From Methylopila sp. M107 (GTDB lineage Bacteria; Pseudomonadota; Alphaproteobacteria; Rhizobiales; Methylopilaceae): a stretch of DNA of 64,000 nt. Shown here piece by piece: positions 1 through 8,347 of this stretch. Made by a program: the position numbers and the translations under genes. The stretch covers positions 3,165,039 through 3,229,038 of the forward strand of contig NZ_ARWB01000001.1 of NCBI RefSeq assembly GCF_000384475.1, written 5' to 3'. Position 1 is the stretch's first letter. Every line of letters starts with the position of its first letter. The notes under the pieces are model-generated. The model saw nothing but the letters and a program-made list of their open reading frames with translations, searched no databases and had not been told where the DNA came from.

Positions 1-88
1 CCGAAGGTTTGGGCAAAAAGCCTGACTTTCCGGGAGAGCGTCCGGGCACTGTGCTCACATGCTATCGGTTGTACCGTCGAGGAACGCC

Positions 89-1540
89 ATGAGCCAGCCG
101 ATCGCATCGAACGGGTCCCGCCCGGGCCGCCGCAACGCCATCGACCTGAGGTGGGCGCTGGTTGTGCGGATCATCCTCGTGGCGCTGCTGTGCGTCACCG
201 GAGCCGCGGCGCTCACGCTGCGCAACATCGCGACCGAGGCGGACGCGCAGAACCAGGAGACGGCCGGATCCATCGAGCAGCATCTCAGGACCCAGCTCTT
301 CAGGATAGAGACTCAACTCGACAGGCCGGATCGCTTCCCCGACTGGGAGGCGGTCACGAACTACACCCTCCGCCCCGGTCAGTGCGTCCAGCTCCTGAAT
401 CCCGACGGCGCGCTGCGGAACTCGGTCTGCGCCGGCACCGACCAACGTTCCTTGCGGGCTCCGGGCTGGTTCGCGGCCGGCTACGGCGCGCTGTTCCCCA
501 AAGGCTCGGCCGCCGAGCGGACGCTGGCTTCACGAGGCGCGACGAAGGGAACGGTCAGGGCGACGATCGCGCCGGAGGCGGTAGCAGAGCGGGCGTGGCA
601 GGAGCTGTCCCGCATGCTCGGCGTCTGGGCCGCCATGGTCGTGGCGCTCTGCGTCCTCGTCTACGTCGTCGTCCACCACGCCCTGAGGCCCGCCGAGGAG
701 ATCCTGGTCGGCATCAACCGCCTCGGGGACGGCGAACTCAGCCATCGCCTGCCGCCGTTCCGGCTGAACGAGCTCGACCGAATCTCGCAGGTCCTGAACG
801 AGCTCGCGCTCAAGCTCCAGACCGCGACGCGCGAGCGTGCCGACCTCGCACGGCAACTCGTCGACGCGCAGGAGCGTGAGCGTGCGCACATCGCCCGCGA
901 GCTGCACGACGACGTGGCGCAGCGGCTGGCGGCGCTCAGCGTCGCCGCGCGCTCGATCCGCAAGAGCGTCGGCGCGGTCACTCCGGCTGTCGCAAAGGAG
1001 TGCGACGAGTTCGTCGAGATGGGCACCGGGACCCTTCGGGCGCTGCGAGAGACGCTGGTCCTGCTACGGCCTCCTGAGATCGATGAACTTGGCCTCGTGA
1101 CGAGCCTGCAGGAGCTGATCGACGCGCAGAACCGTACTGCGGTCGGGGCCACGGCTATCTCGTTCCGGCGCGAGGGTAACTTCGACGGACTGCCCGCCGA
1201 GACGGCCGCCCACACCTATCGCATCGTCCAGGAAGGGTTGACCAACGCGCTCCGGCACGCGGGCGCGAAGCACGTACAGGTCACGTTGCGGAACGTCGCG
1301 GCGCCTCTGCCCGGCGAGGACCGAAGGATCGAGCTCACGGTCGCCGACGATGGCGAGGGACCCGGCCCGGACTGGGCTTCCGCGCGGCCGGGGAGCGTCG
1401 GGCTGATCGGCATCCGCGAGCGCGTCTTGGCTCTGAGCGGCGACTTCCATGCCGGGCCGAGAGAGACCGGCGGGTTCGAGCTGAGCGTGGGCTTCCCCGC
1501 CTCTGGTCCCCACGACGAGCGAAAGGGAGAGGCCGCATGA
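89..1540 (+). CDS. Membrane sensor histidine kinase (HAMP, HisKA_3, HATPase)
   Basis: Two-component sensor of the NarX/DegS type that passes phosphate to the regulator encoded next. Counting from ATG 89 (483 aa), a first membrane segment lies near residues 24-44, a periplasmic loop follows, and a second segment lies near 177-197. HAMP comes next, then a HisKA_3 dimerisation helix with the phospho-acceptor His near residue 273 in ARELHDDVAQRL. The C-terminus has ATPase N-box (LTNALRHAG) and G-box (ADDGEG, GLIGIRERV) motifs. ATG 89 is chosen because GAGGA lies 5 bases upstream; ATG 59 is in frame but has no ribosome site. The stop overlaps the regulator start (ATGA), so they are co-translated. 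The general shape resembles MoxY-type kinases of methylotrophs, but the signal sensed cannot be read from sequence. Confidence 0.93.
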   Translation: MSQPIASNGSRPGRRNAIDLRWALVVRIILVALLCVTGAAALTLRNIATEADAQNQETAGSIEQHLRTQLFRIETQLDRPDRFPDWEAVTNYTLRPGQCVQLLNPDGALRNSVCAGTDQRSLRAPGWFAAGYGALFPKGSAAERTLASRGATKGTVRATIAPEAVAERAWQELSRMLGVWAAMVVALCVLVYVVVHHALRPAEEILVGINRLGDGELSHRLPPFRLNELDRISQVLNELALKLQTATRERADLARQLVDAQERERAHIARELHDDVAQRLAALSVAARSIRKSVGAVTPAVAKECDEFVEMGTGTLRALRETLVLLRPPEIDELGLVTSLQELIDAQNRTAVGATAISFRREGNFDGLPAETAAHTYRIVQEGLTNALRHAGAKHVQVTLRNVAAPLPGEDRRIELTVADDGEGPGPDWASARPGSVGLIGIRERVLALSGDFHAGPRETGGFELSVGFPASGPHDERKGEAA

Positions 1541-2190
1541 TCAAGGTCATGCTCGTCGACGACCACGCCGTCGTGCGGGAGGGGTACCGCCGCCTGCTCG
1601 AGCGAGAGGACGACATGTCGGTGGTCGCCGAGGCGGGCGAGGCCGCCACGGCTTACCAGCTCTACAAGACAGCCTCGCCGGACGTGGTCGTCATGGACAT
1701 CAGCATGCCCGGCCGCGGAGGCATCGACCTCGTGAAGCAGATGAGGCAGTGGGACCCGAAGGCGCGCGTGCTGATGTTCAGCATGCACGCCAACGCCAGC
1801 TTCGCCCTTCAGTCGTTCAGAGCAGGCGCCAAAGGCTACGTCACGAAGAGCAGCGACCCTGAGACCCTAGTCGGAGCCGTCAGGAACGTCGCCCGCAACA
1901 GGCCCGCCTTATGTCCTGAGATCTCGGCCGTGCTGGCGGCGAGCCGCCTCGAGGAAGACACGCCCGCCTTCGAGCAACTGTCGCCGAGGGAGTTCGAGAT
2001 CCTGCGCATGATCGTCGACGCCAAGTCGACCGAGGAGATCGCCGCGGCGCTCCACCTGACCCCCAAGACCGTCGCGAACTACCACTACGCGCTGAAGTCG
2101 AAGCTCGGCGTCTCCTCCGATATCGACCTCGTCTACTACTGCATGCGCCATGGCTTGGTCGCCTCGGCCGCGGTTGCCGCGCCGAGCTGA
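1537..2190 (+). CDS. NarL/LuxR-family response regulator
   Basis: DNA-binding response regulator (217 aa) partnered with the overlapping upstream kinase. The receiver domain (about residues 1-120) has the acidic pair at VDDH, the phospho-acceptor Asp54 in VVVMDISMPG, and the conserved Lys in the GAKGYVTKS segment. The C-terminal LuxR-type helix-turn-helix starts at LSPREFEILRMI and contains the recognition-helix motif LTPKTVANYHYALKSKLGV. The start codon overlaps the kinase stop codon. Target genes are not evident: the next gene downstream is on the opposite strand and appears to belong to an acquired block, so the pair probably acts on genes to the left of the window. Confidence 0.93.
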   Translation: MIKVMLVDDHAVVREGYRRLLEREDDMSVVAEAGEAATAYQLYKTASPDVVVMDISMPGRGGIDLVKQMRQWDPKARVLMFSMHANASFALQSFRAGAKGYVTKSSDPETLVGAVRNVARNRPALCPEISAVLAASRLEEDTPAFEQLSPREFEILRMIVDAKSTEEIAAALHLTPKTVANYHYALKSKLGVSSDIDLVYYCMRHGLVASAAVAAPS

Positions 2191-2253
2191 TCAATTCGGC
2201 GGCTTCGAAATCCGCGTCGAGACAGACGTCCGCTCTTGGGCGAAGTGTCAGCG

Positions 2254-2314
2254 TCAGCTTTTGGCGCTAACCCGCCATCCTGACTGGTGGCAAAAGTGGC
2301 AAAAGGCCACCAGT
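2254..2314. repeat. Left copy of an inverted-repeat-bearing sequence, possible insertion-sequence end remnant
   Basis: Positions 2283-2291 (ACTGGTGGC) and 2306-2314 (GCCACCAGT) form a perfect 9-bp inverted repeat around a 14-base spacer. The 32-base unit matches 34455-34486 at 29 of 32 positions. On its outer side, 2254-2267 (TCAGCTTTTGGCGC) matches the complement of 34517-34530 at 13 of 14 positions. The two copies therefore face each other in opposite orientation, about 32 kb apart. The style resembles the multi-repeat ends of IS21-type elements, but no transposase is present. Confidence 0.5.
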
Positions 2315-2467
2315 TCTCTGAAGTTCATCCTAAACGAACCGGGATGGCGAGACTGCGCTCGGCGACATGAAGTCAAAAAGTTCCGCGCTCATTCCGCTGC
2401 CCCTACGACTGGGGCCTTGGACTCGTGCTAGTCGGTGTCAGCTGCGAGGCGCAGAGCCGACGATCAC

Positions 2468-3352
2468 CTAATCACTTTTGGTTGTTCGCAGGGTTGAGGC
2501 AACATCAAAAAACAGTTTGATATGAGGCCTGTTCCGCCTCTCAGCGAGACATGTGATAAATGAGCCGATACTTATTTCTATATTCGAAAAATTTAAGGCG
2601 ACTAGATTTGGGTGAGGCTGGAATTCAGGTTCGGCGACAACACTTATTCCAAGTCCTAAACTAACAGCTTCGATGATGGCCTCGCGACTGTTTAGCTCCA
2701 TAGACGTCACTACTTCTACGCCATTTTTTTGACATGCCCTCTCAAACGACTGCCGCGTCGTTGAACCGCTCTCTCGAACAATCATACTCTCGCCTGCAAG
2801 CGCTTGCAGTTCGATAGTTCCGTTAGACCGCGCCGCGAGTGGATGAGTGGGGTGAGCGATCACGATAATTCGATGGCGGCTGAACGCTTCGGAATAAAAC
2901 GCCGCATCCTGCGATTGCTGTGCAAGAACAGCGACGTCTGCCTTGAAGTCGGTAAGCTGTCGCGTAACTTCAGGAGCGTGGTCCAACGCCACAGAAAGTG
3001 TAATCGCAGGGTTTTTCTTTTTAAAAGCGGCTACAATTTTCATGACGTCATGCGGGCCGACCGCCGCGAGCCTTAGCTCTCCATGGCCCAGCTTTTTCGC
3101 CGACCGAAGCAGGCTACAAGCCTCTTCTTCGTGACCAAAAAGACTGGACGTCACCAGAGAAAGCGACCTGCCGAGAGGTGAGAGTTCGACCTTGTGTCCC
3201 CGGCGAAAAAAAAGTTCGACCCCGTAATACTGTTCGAGCGATTTCACCTGAGAAGAGACCGTCGGTTGGCTGACATTCATAGCGTTCGACGCCGCAGTGA
3301 AACCTCCGTGCGAAGCCACCAAATGAAACGCTTTGAGCCAGGTCAGCTGCAT
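2468..3352 (-). CDS. LysR-family regulator resembling aminoethylphosphonate-catabolism regulators
   Basis: Transcription factor of 294 aa with an N-terminal winged helix-turn-helix (FTAASNAMNVSQPTVSSQVK) and a periplasmic-binding-like effector domain. The effector domain carries features I recall from the LysR subgroup associated with 2-aminoethylphosphonate catabolism (TIGR03339 type): a GSTTRQSFE segment, a LNSREAIIEAVSLGLGISVV segment and a late CLAERR motif. It lies at the left edge of the accessory block on the same strand as the bhc genes, about 14 kb from the phosphonate enzymes it would be expected to control. Its AT-rich upstream region (3353-3837) is shared with nothing divergent, so it may act at a distance. 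The LysR assignment is secure; the phosphonate subgroup is inference. Confidence 0.85.
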   Translation of the reverse strand: MQLTWLKAFHLVASHGGFTAASNAMNVSQPTVSSQVKSLEQYYGVELFFRRGHKVELSPLGRSLSLVTSSLFGHEEEACSLLRSAKKLGHGELRLAAVGPHDVMKIVAAFKKKNPAITLSVALDHAPEVTRQLTDFKADVAVLAQQSQDAAFYSEAFSRHRIIVIAHPTHPLAARSNGTIELQALAGESMIVRESGSTTRQSFERACQKNGVEVVTSMELNSREAIIEAVSLGLGISVVAEPEFQPHPNLVALNFSNIEISIGSFITCLAERRNRPHIKLFFDVASTLRTTKSD

Positions 3353-3837
3353 AGGTCCTGTCTATGATTTTTTCATTAGACCCGAAAATCGTTATATCGG
3401 CAAATTTTTGAAAGCACAACGTGTGCTTACACACGAACTGTCATTGGCCGCTGCAGCCGTAGAGCACAAACCGAAATAGCCTGAAAATGTCGGAAGCCCG
3501 CGGTGCCGTCGCCCTAACCACAACAGGAAGAGAGAGCGACCAAAAGCTGCCCGAAGTGGAACCAGCCGGATTGGCTCTGCAGATCGCCACTCTCTCGGCG
3601 CAGAAACCGTGTCGGTCTGTGGGCTTTGGCTGGGGTCAATACCTAATTGAGCGATGCGCGTCTGGATTGCTTGGCTGCCCAAAAGGCGAGTGTAGGCCTT
3701 GTTTATTTGAACGACTTGCTCCGCTACGAGCCGCTATTCTGCGCTCTGAATCAGATCAGCAGTTTGTAAAGGCTAGATAGCACCCGAAGCGGAAACGCTA
3801 TATATCTTATATCCACAATATTGAACCCGTGCGCCGC
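3353..3837. other. Intergenic region between LysR gene and bhcD; nothing assignable
   Basis: This 485-bp stretch separates the LysR start from the bhcD stop. Short open frames exist on both strands (for example 3487-3780), but none has a ribosome site or a recognisable domain. It must contain the LysR promoter and the end of the bhc transcript. I see no strong hairpin followed by a T-run. Confidence 0.4.
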
Positions 3838-4803
3838 TCAATACTCGACTTCGATCGCAGCGCCTGTCTCGATCGCACGGTCGACAACGCGGGTGGCGAC
3901 AGCCAGATCCTGAAGCCCAACTCCAGTGCCGTCGAACAGGGTAATTTCTTCGTCCGATCTGCGGCCAGGGTCAGACCCATTGATGACTGCGCCGAGCTCC
4001 GCGATTTCGTCCTGACTAACGAGCCCGGCGGCGACCGCGTGCTGGCATTCGCCAATGGTAACCGCCTGAACGATCTCGTCGGTGAAAAGTATGGCGGAAG
4101 CGGTCAATTCGGCTTCGACTTCTTGCTTACCCCTGGTGTCTGTGCCCATGCAGGCCAGATGAATGCCTGGACGGATATGGGACGCCTTTAAGATCGGTGC
4201 GAACGAAGAGGTGATGGTTATGATCACATCAGCTTCGGCACCTAACCTGTCGAGGCCGACAGCCTCGAAAGCAACTCCGCGCTCGTCGGCAACGTCCCGC
4301 AATCGCTGCAGCATCTTTGGCTCGACGTTCCAGCCGAGAACGCGATCGAATGGGCGCTGCTCAAGCGCTGCGCGGAGCTGAAAAGCAGATTGATGGCCGG
4401 CCCCTATCATGCCGATCGTTTTGGCGTCCTTTCGAGCAAGATGTTTGATAGACACTGCGGAGGCGGCGGCTGTGCGTATCGCCGTGATGAGATTTCCACC
4501 GACCACAGCGCGGCAGCGTCCGGTGTCGGCGTCGAATAGGAATATCGAGGACTGGTGGTTGACCAAGCCGCGGGCCGCGTTCCCCGGCCAGAAACCGCCT
4601 GACTTCACGCCAAGAGCGAGTGTTTCGCGGTCAAAGCCCGATTTGAAGCCGTAGAGCGCGTCGGCGTGACCGATTGCCTCCCGTACTACTGGAAAGTTGT
4701 TGGCTGACTTCGACGCCATAGAAGCAAATACATTTTCCACTGCGGAGAAGCATTCCGCAGTGTTGATTAGCTCCGCGACTTTGTTCTCGGGCACGATCAA
4801 CAT
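3838..4803 (-). CDS. bhcD: Iminosuccinate reductase (ornithine cyclodeaminase/mu-crystallin family)
   Basis: Last enzyme of the beta-hydroxyaspartate cycle: it reduces iminosuccinate to L-aspartate with NADH, regenerating the amino donor used by BhcA. The 321-aa protein is of the ornithine cyclodeaminase/mu-crystallin fold, with a dinucleotide-binding motif MIGAGHQSAFQL near residues 131-142 and the family's VKSGGFWPGNAARGL and FDGTGVGLQDLA segments. Assignment rests on family membership plus gene order: it is fourth in a bhcABCD array beside an IclR gene, as in Paracoccus. Alone, the sequence could be read as an ornithine cyclodeaminase or alanine dehydrogenase homologue. Confidence 0.9.
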   Translation of the reverse strand: MLIVPENKVAELINTAECFSAVENVFASMASKSANNFPVVREAIGHADALYGFKSGFDRETLALGVKSGGFWPGNAARGLVNHQSSIFLFDADTGRCRAVVGGNLITAIRTAAASAVSIKHLARKDAKTIGMIGAGHQSAFQLRAALEQRPFDRVLGWNVEPKMLQRLRDVADERGVAFEAVGLDRLGAEADVIITITSSFAPILKASHIRPGIHLACMGTDTRGKQEVEAELTASAILFTDEIVQAVTIGECQHAVAAGLVSQDEIAELGAVINGSDPGRRSDEEITLFDGTGVGLQDLAVATRVVDRAIETGAAIEVEY

Positions 4804-4841
4804 GTTGCATCCTTTGATGTAGTGGTATCGAGGCTAGGCGG

Positions 4842-6005
4842 TCAGTAAGCTTTGCCACGCGCAGAAACTGGCCAAAGTGTCTCGACCTTCCCACTACGGA
4901 CACCGACGTACCAGTCATGGACATTGCAAGTCGGGTCGCAATGACCCGGAACTAGTCGGATTTTTTCATTGATCGATAAGACACCATTTTCATCTTCGAT
5001 GACGCCATGCTCGTCGGAGCACTTGACGTATTTGACGTCCGAGCGGCCATACACGGTCGGAAGTCCTGAATCGACCGACTGAGCCTTTAGGCCGGCGTCG
5101 CAGATCGCTTTGCCGGACTTAGCATGGCTCATCACGCTGGTTAGTATGAACAGAGCGTTTTCCCATTCGCCCTGATCGATGCGCCGGCCGTCCTGGTCAC
5201 GAATACGGCCGTAATCGGCGTCCATAAACGCGTAGCTGCCGCATTGAAGCTCATTGTAGACGCCCGATGTGCTTTCAAAATAGTAGCTGCCGGTGCCCCC
5301 GCCGCTAACAAGTTCGCACTTGAGACCCACGCGCTGGAGCTCGTCGACTGCGACCTTGACCTGCGCGACTGCGGCGTCGAGTTTCAGCCTACGATCTTCG
5401 TAGCTTTCAATGTGCTGCATAGCGCCCTGGTATGCCTGAATGCCACCGAAGATCAGTCCCGGCGCGGCATCGATAGCCTCGGCAATGCGGACGACCTCTT
5501 CGGCCGTTGAGACGCCGCATCGGCCGGCACCGCAATCAATCTCCACGAGACATTTCAACGTCGAATGCTGTGCGACAGCCGCTGCAGACAGATCAGCGAC
5601 GTTGTCGATGTCGTCGACGCAGACGGCGAGAATCGCGCCGAATTTGGTCAACCCAACCAGCCGGTCGATCTTGACGCGCTCGCGCACCTGGTTCGACACT
5701 AAGATGTCTTGAACACCAGCGCGCGCGAAGACTTCCGCTTCCGACACCTTCTGACAACAAACGCCAACGGCCCCGCCAAGCTCCTGCTGAAGGCGCAGAA
5801 CGTCGACCGATTTATGCATCTTGCCGTGAGCGCGGTGCCTCATGTTATGAGCGGCGGCGTACTCGCCCATCTTGCGAATGTTGCGCTCGAGTGCGTCGAG
5901 GTCGATCACCAGACATGGAGTTGAGATATCGTCCTCACGCATGCCTGGCAGCGCCGGAACATCGTAGCCGACCTCAAGGCCCTCGAACTGAGAATGGATG
6001 GTCAT
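4842..6005 (-). CDS. bhcC: 3-hydroxy-D-aspartate aldolase (beta-hydroxyaspartate aldolase)
   Basis: PLP enzyme of the DSD1/D-threonine aldolase fold type III family that condenses glycine with glyoxylate to (2R,3S)-beta-hydroxyaspartate, the carbon-carbon bond-forming step of the cycle. The 387-aa protein has the PLP lysine in RAHGKMHKSVDV (Lys62), a GAGRCGV phosphate-binding region, GGGTGSYYFES, and a C-terminal metal-site segment PGHCDPTCNVHDW. From memory it aligns along its length with the Paracoccus BhcC, including the characteristic DQGEWENALFILTSVMSHAK segment. It lies 38 bp upstream of bhcD and 16 bp after bhcB, consistent with one transcript. Confidence 0.93.
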   Translation of the reverse strand: MTIHSQFEGLEVGYDVPALPGMREDDISTPCLVIDLDALERNIRKMGEYAAAHNMRHRAHGKMHKSVDVLRLQQELGGAVGVCCQKVSEAEVFARAGVQDILVSNQVRERVKIDRLVGLTKFGAILAVCVDDIDNVADLSAAAVAQHSTLKCLVEIDCGAGRCGVSTAEEVVRIAEAIDAAPGLIFGGIQAYQGAMQHIESYEDRRLKLDAAVAQVKVAVDELQRVGLKCELVSGGGTGSYYFESTSGVYNELQCGSYAFMDADYGRIRDQDGRRIDQGEWENALFILTSVMSHAKSGKAICDAGLKAQSVDSGLPTVYGRSDVKYVKCSDEHGVIEDENGVLSINEKIRLVPGHCDPTCNVHDWYVGVRSGKVETLWPVSARGKAY

Positions 6006-6021
6006 ATCTTTTGGCTCCTTC

Positions 6022-6969
6022 CTACCGCCAGGGCAGGTTGTCGAGATCGACGTTGCCGCCCGTCAGGATCACCCCGATGCGCTTGCCGACAAAAACGTTC
6101 GAGTTTTTGAGAACCGCTGCGAGCGCTACGGCGGATGACGGCTCGACGACGAGTTTCATCCGCTTCCAGATGAGCTTCATCGCATCGACGATCTCAAGTT
6201 CGGAAACGGTCAAAACGTTGGTCACGTTGGTCTTGACGAAATGCCAAGTCAGGTCCTTCAGCGGGACCCGCAGTCCGTCCGCGATAGTCTGAGGAGCATC
6301 GTCAGCGATAATTCGACCGGCTCGAAAGCTTCGGCAGGCATCGTCCGCCCGATCGGGCTCCGCGGCATAGACTTGCACCTGCTTGGCAAGACTGGAGAGC
6401 GTCAGGCAGGTCCCCGAGATCATACCGCCGCCACCGATCGGCGCTATCACCGCGTCAAGGCCGGCGACTTCGTTCAGAAGCTCCTTGGAGCACGTGGCCT
6501 GGCCGGCGATGACACGGGGGTCGTTGTATGGATGAACAAACTCCGCCCCACTCTGCGCGACCACTTCGGCGAAAGTCGCCTCGCGAGACGTTACCGACGG
6601 CTCGCACTCCACCACCGTTCCACCGTAGCCGCGGACAGCGTCCTTCTTCGCTTGTGGCGCCGTGCGAGGCATCACCACCGTACAGGCGATCCCGCGCTTT
6701 CCCGCTGCATATGACAGGCAGGTGCCATGATTTCCGGACGAATGTGTCGCCACGCCTTTGGCCGCTGACACGGCGTCCAGGCTGAACACAGCATTGGCCG
6801 CCCCGCGGGCCTTGAAGGCACCAGCTTTTTGGAGGTTCTCGCATTTGAAAAAAAGCGAAGCGCCAACCTGTCCATCGATGTAGCTCGACGTCAGGATAGG
6901 GGTGCGATGGATATAGGGCGCGATGCGCTCATGGGCCGACATAACGTCGGCGATCGTAGGGATGATCAT
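6022..6969 (-). CDS. bhcB: Beta-hydroxyaspartate dehydratase (threonine dehydratase-like)
   Basis: PLP enzyme of the serine/threonine dehydratase family that dehydrates beta-hydroxyaspartate to iminosuccinate. The 315-aa single-domain protein has the PLP lysine in QKAGAFKARGA, the substrate loop SSGNHGTCLSYAA, and the glycine-rich phosphate cup PIGGGGMISGT. It lacks a regulatory ACT domain, so it is not a biosynthetic IlvA. Position two in bhcABCD, 10 bases after bhcA, supports the cycle role over generic threonine dehydratase or serine racemase. Confidence 0.92.
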   Translation of the reverse strand: MIIPTIADVMSAHERIAPYIHRTPILTSSYIDGQVGASLFFKCENLQKAGAFKARGAANAVFSLDAVSAAKGVATHSSGNHGTCLSYAAGKRGIACTVVMPRTAPQAKKDAVRGYGGTVVECEPSVTSREATFAEVVAQSGAEFVHPYNDPRVIAGQATCSKELLNEVAGLDAVIAPIGGGGMISGTCLTLSSLAKQVQVYAAEPDRADDACRSFRAGRIIADDAPQTIADGLRVPLKDLTWHFVKTNVTNVLTVSELEIVDAMKLIWKRMKLVVEPSSAVALAAVLKNSNVFVGKRIGVILTGGNVDLDNLPWR

Positions 6970-6979
6970 CCGATTGGCC

Positions 6980-8170
6980 CTACGCTGCCGCTAGAGCTTC
7001 TGTGTCGTGCGCCATCCGATAGACGTCCTGAGCGGCTGAGACGCCGGATCCCAGATCGACCTTGAGCCCAAGATCAACCATCGCCATTTCGGCCGCAGCA
7101 ATCCCGGAGAGAGCCATGACGTCCGTCAGGCTTCCAATATGCCCAATCCTGAACACCTTGCCGGCGACGTCACCAAGGCCGACGCCGAATGCGACGTCGT
7201 ATTTCCGCGACGCATGCGTGACGATCGAAGTAGCGTCAAAGCCTTCTGGCGTGCGGATCGCGCTAACCGTTTCGGAATAAATCGATGGCTCCTCTGCGCA
7301 GAGTCTAAAACCCCAAGCCGCGACCGCGGCGCGAACACCCGTCGCGATTCGGCGGTGACGCGCAAAAACACTATCGAGACCTTCGGCAAGCAGCAGTTCG
7401 GTTGACACCTTGAGACCATTTAGGAGACCAACTGTCGGCGTGTATGGATACCCTCCGCTCGCATAGCTCTTCGCCATGTCGCGAATGTCGAAGAAAGCTC
7501 TTGGCAGCTTCGCGCGTGCAGTCGCTTCCATCGCGCGCTGCGAGAAGGCGACGATCGCCAGGCCCGCGGGGAGCATGAAGCCCTTCTGCGACCCCGTAAC
7601 AGCGACGTCGACACCCCACTCGTCCATTCGGAAGTCCATCGATCCAATCGAGCTCACGCCATCGACAAAAAGAAACGCCGGGTGACGAGCACGGTCGATG
7701 GCGGTGCGGATCTCGCGAATGTTGGACCGAACACCAGTGGCAGTTTCGTTATGCGTGACGAGCACTGCCTTGATGCGGTGCGCCTTGTCTCCAGCCAAAA
7801 TTTCTTCGAAGCGATCCGCTGGTGCGGCGGTTCCCCAGCGACCATCGACCTTTTCGACTGATAGCTGATGACGCCGGCACATATCGATCCAGCGGTGACT
7901 GAACATGCCATGCCGCGCAGCCAGAACGGCGTCGCCCGGGCTTAGCGTGTTGCAGATCGCGGTTTCCCATCCGCCTGTCCCGGTCGCCGGTAAGATAAAA
8001 CAGTCGGCTGTCTCCGTTTTCAGCACCTGCTTCGAGCCAGCAAGCGCGGGAGCCAAAATATCGCCGAACAGCGAGGACCGATGATCGAGCGTCGGCATGT
8101 CGACAGCCTTGCGCAAGACCTCCGGAATGTTTGTCGGGCCCGGAATGAAGACAGGGTTCTGCATATGCAT
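6980..8170 (-). CDS. bhcA: L-aspartate--glyoxylate aminotransferase
   Basis: First enzyme of the beta-hydroxyaspartate cycle: it transfers the amino group from aspartate to glyoxylate, giving glycine and oxaloacetate. The 396-aa class V aminotransferase shows FIPGPTNIPE at the N-terminus, the MPTLDHRS segment, the PLP-proximal VDGVSSIGSMDFRMDEW, and the PLP lysine in VTGSQKGFMLPAG. The C-terminus contains FRIGHIGSLTD. It is closer to BhcA and serine-glyoxylate aminotransferases than to PhnW, although all share the superfamily. ATG 8170 is chosen because AGGTGAG lies about 10 bases upstream; an in-frame ATG at 8164 is possible. It is transcribed divergently from bhcR. Confidence 0.93.
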   Translation of the reverse strand: MHMQNPVFIPGPTNIPEVLRKAVDMPTLDHRSSLFGDILAPALAGSKQVLKTETADCFILPATGTGGWETAICNTLSPGDAVLAARHGMFSHRWIDMCRRHQLSVEKVDGRWGTAAPADRFEEILAGDKAHRIKAVLVTHNETATGVRSNIREIRTAIDRARHPAFLFVDGVSSIGSMDFRMDEWGVDVAVTGSQKGFMLPAGLAIVAFSQRAMEATARAKLPRAFFDIRDMAKSYASGGYPYTPTVGLLNGLKVSTELLLAEGLDSVFARHRRIATGVRAAVAAWGFRLCAEEPSIYSETVSAIRTPEGFDATSIVTHASRKYDVAFGVGLGDVAGKVFRIGHIGSLTDVMALSGIAAAEMAMVDLGLKVDLGSGVSAAQDVYRMAHDTEALAAA

Positions 8171-8233
8171 GGATAAGCTCTCACCTCGAAGGCGTGTGGA
8201 GGATACGAGAGCAAGCGACGCTGCGAAATTTTT

Positions 8234-8250
8234 TTGAAAAACTTTTTCAA
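8234..8250. promoter_or_regulatory. Perfect palindrome in the bhcA-bhcR divergent promoter region
   Basis: TTGAAAAA-C-TTTTTCAA is a perfect 17-base palindrome with 8-base arms, 64 bases upstream of the bhcA start. It is a candidate operator for BhcR or part of the bhcA promoter. Being so A/T-simple, it could be partly fortuitous. Confidence 0.4.
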
Positions 8251-8269
8251 AACTGAGCTTAAGTCAATT

Positions 8270-8285
8270 TTGTTTGCGAAAACAA
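8270..8285. promoter_or_regulatory. Candidate IclR-type (BhcR) operator
   Basis: TTGTTT-GCGA-AAACAA is a perfect inverted repeat with 6-base arms and a 4-base centre, about halfway between bhcA and bhcR. IclR-family proteins bind palindromes of this size, usually in the divergent region beside their own gene. The match to BhcR itself is inferred from position only. Confidence 0.45.
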
Positions 8286-8347
8286 CGTGTTATGATTTTT
8301 CAATCGCACGATAGAAAATACAAATAACCCTATCAGGGTGGGCTGTG

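Noticed and set aside
2150-2431. Plus-strand 93-aa frame downstream of the response regulator
   Set aside because: It begins inside the regulator gene, has no domain, and covers the repeat at 2254-2314; not supported as a gene.
6980-8170. Aminotransferase as PhnW (aminoethylphosphonate transaminase)
   Set aside because: It is the same superfamily, but length, the VDGVSSIGSMDFRMDEW region, and fixed order with bhcB, bhcC and bhcD beside an IclR gene fit BhcA much better.
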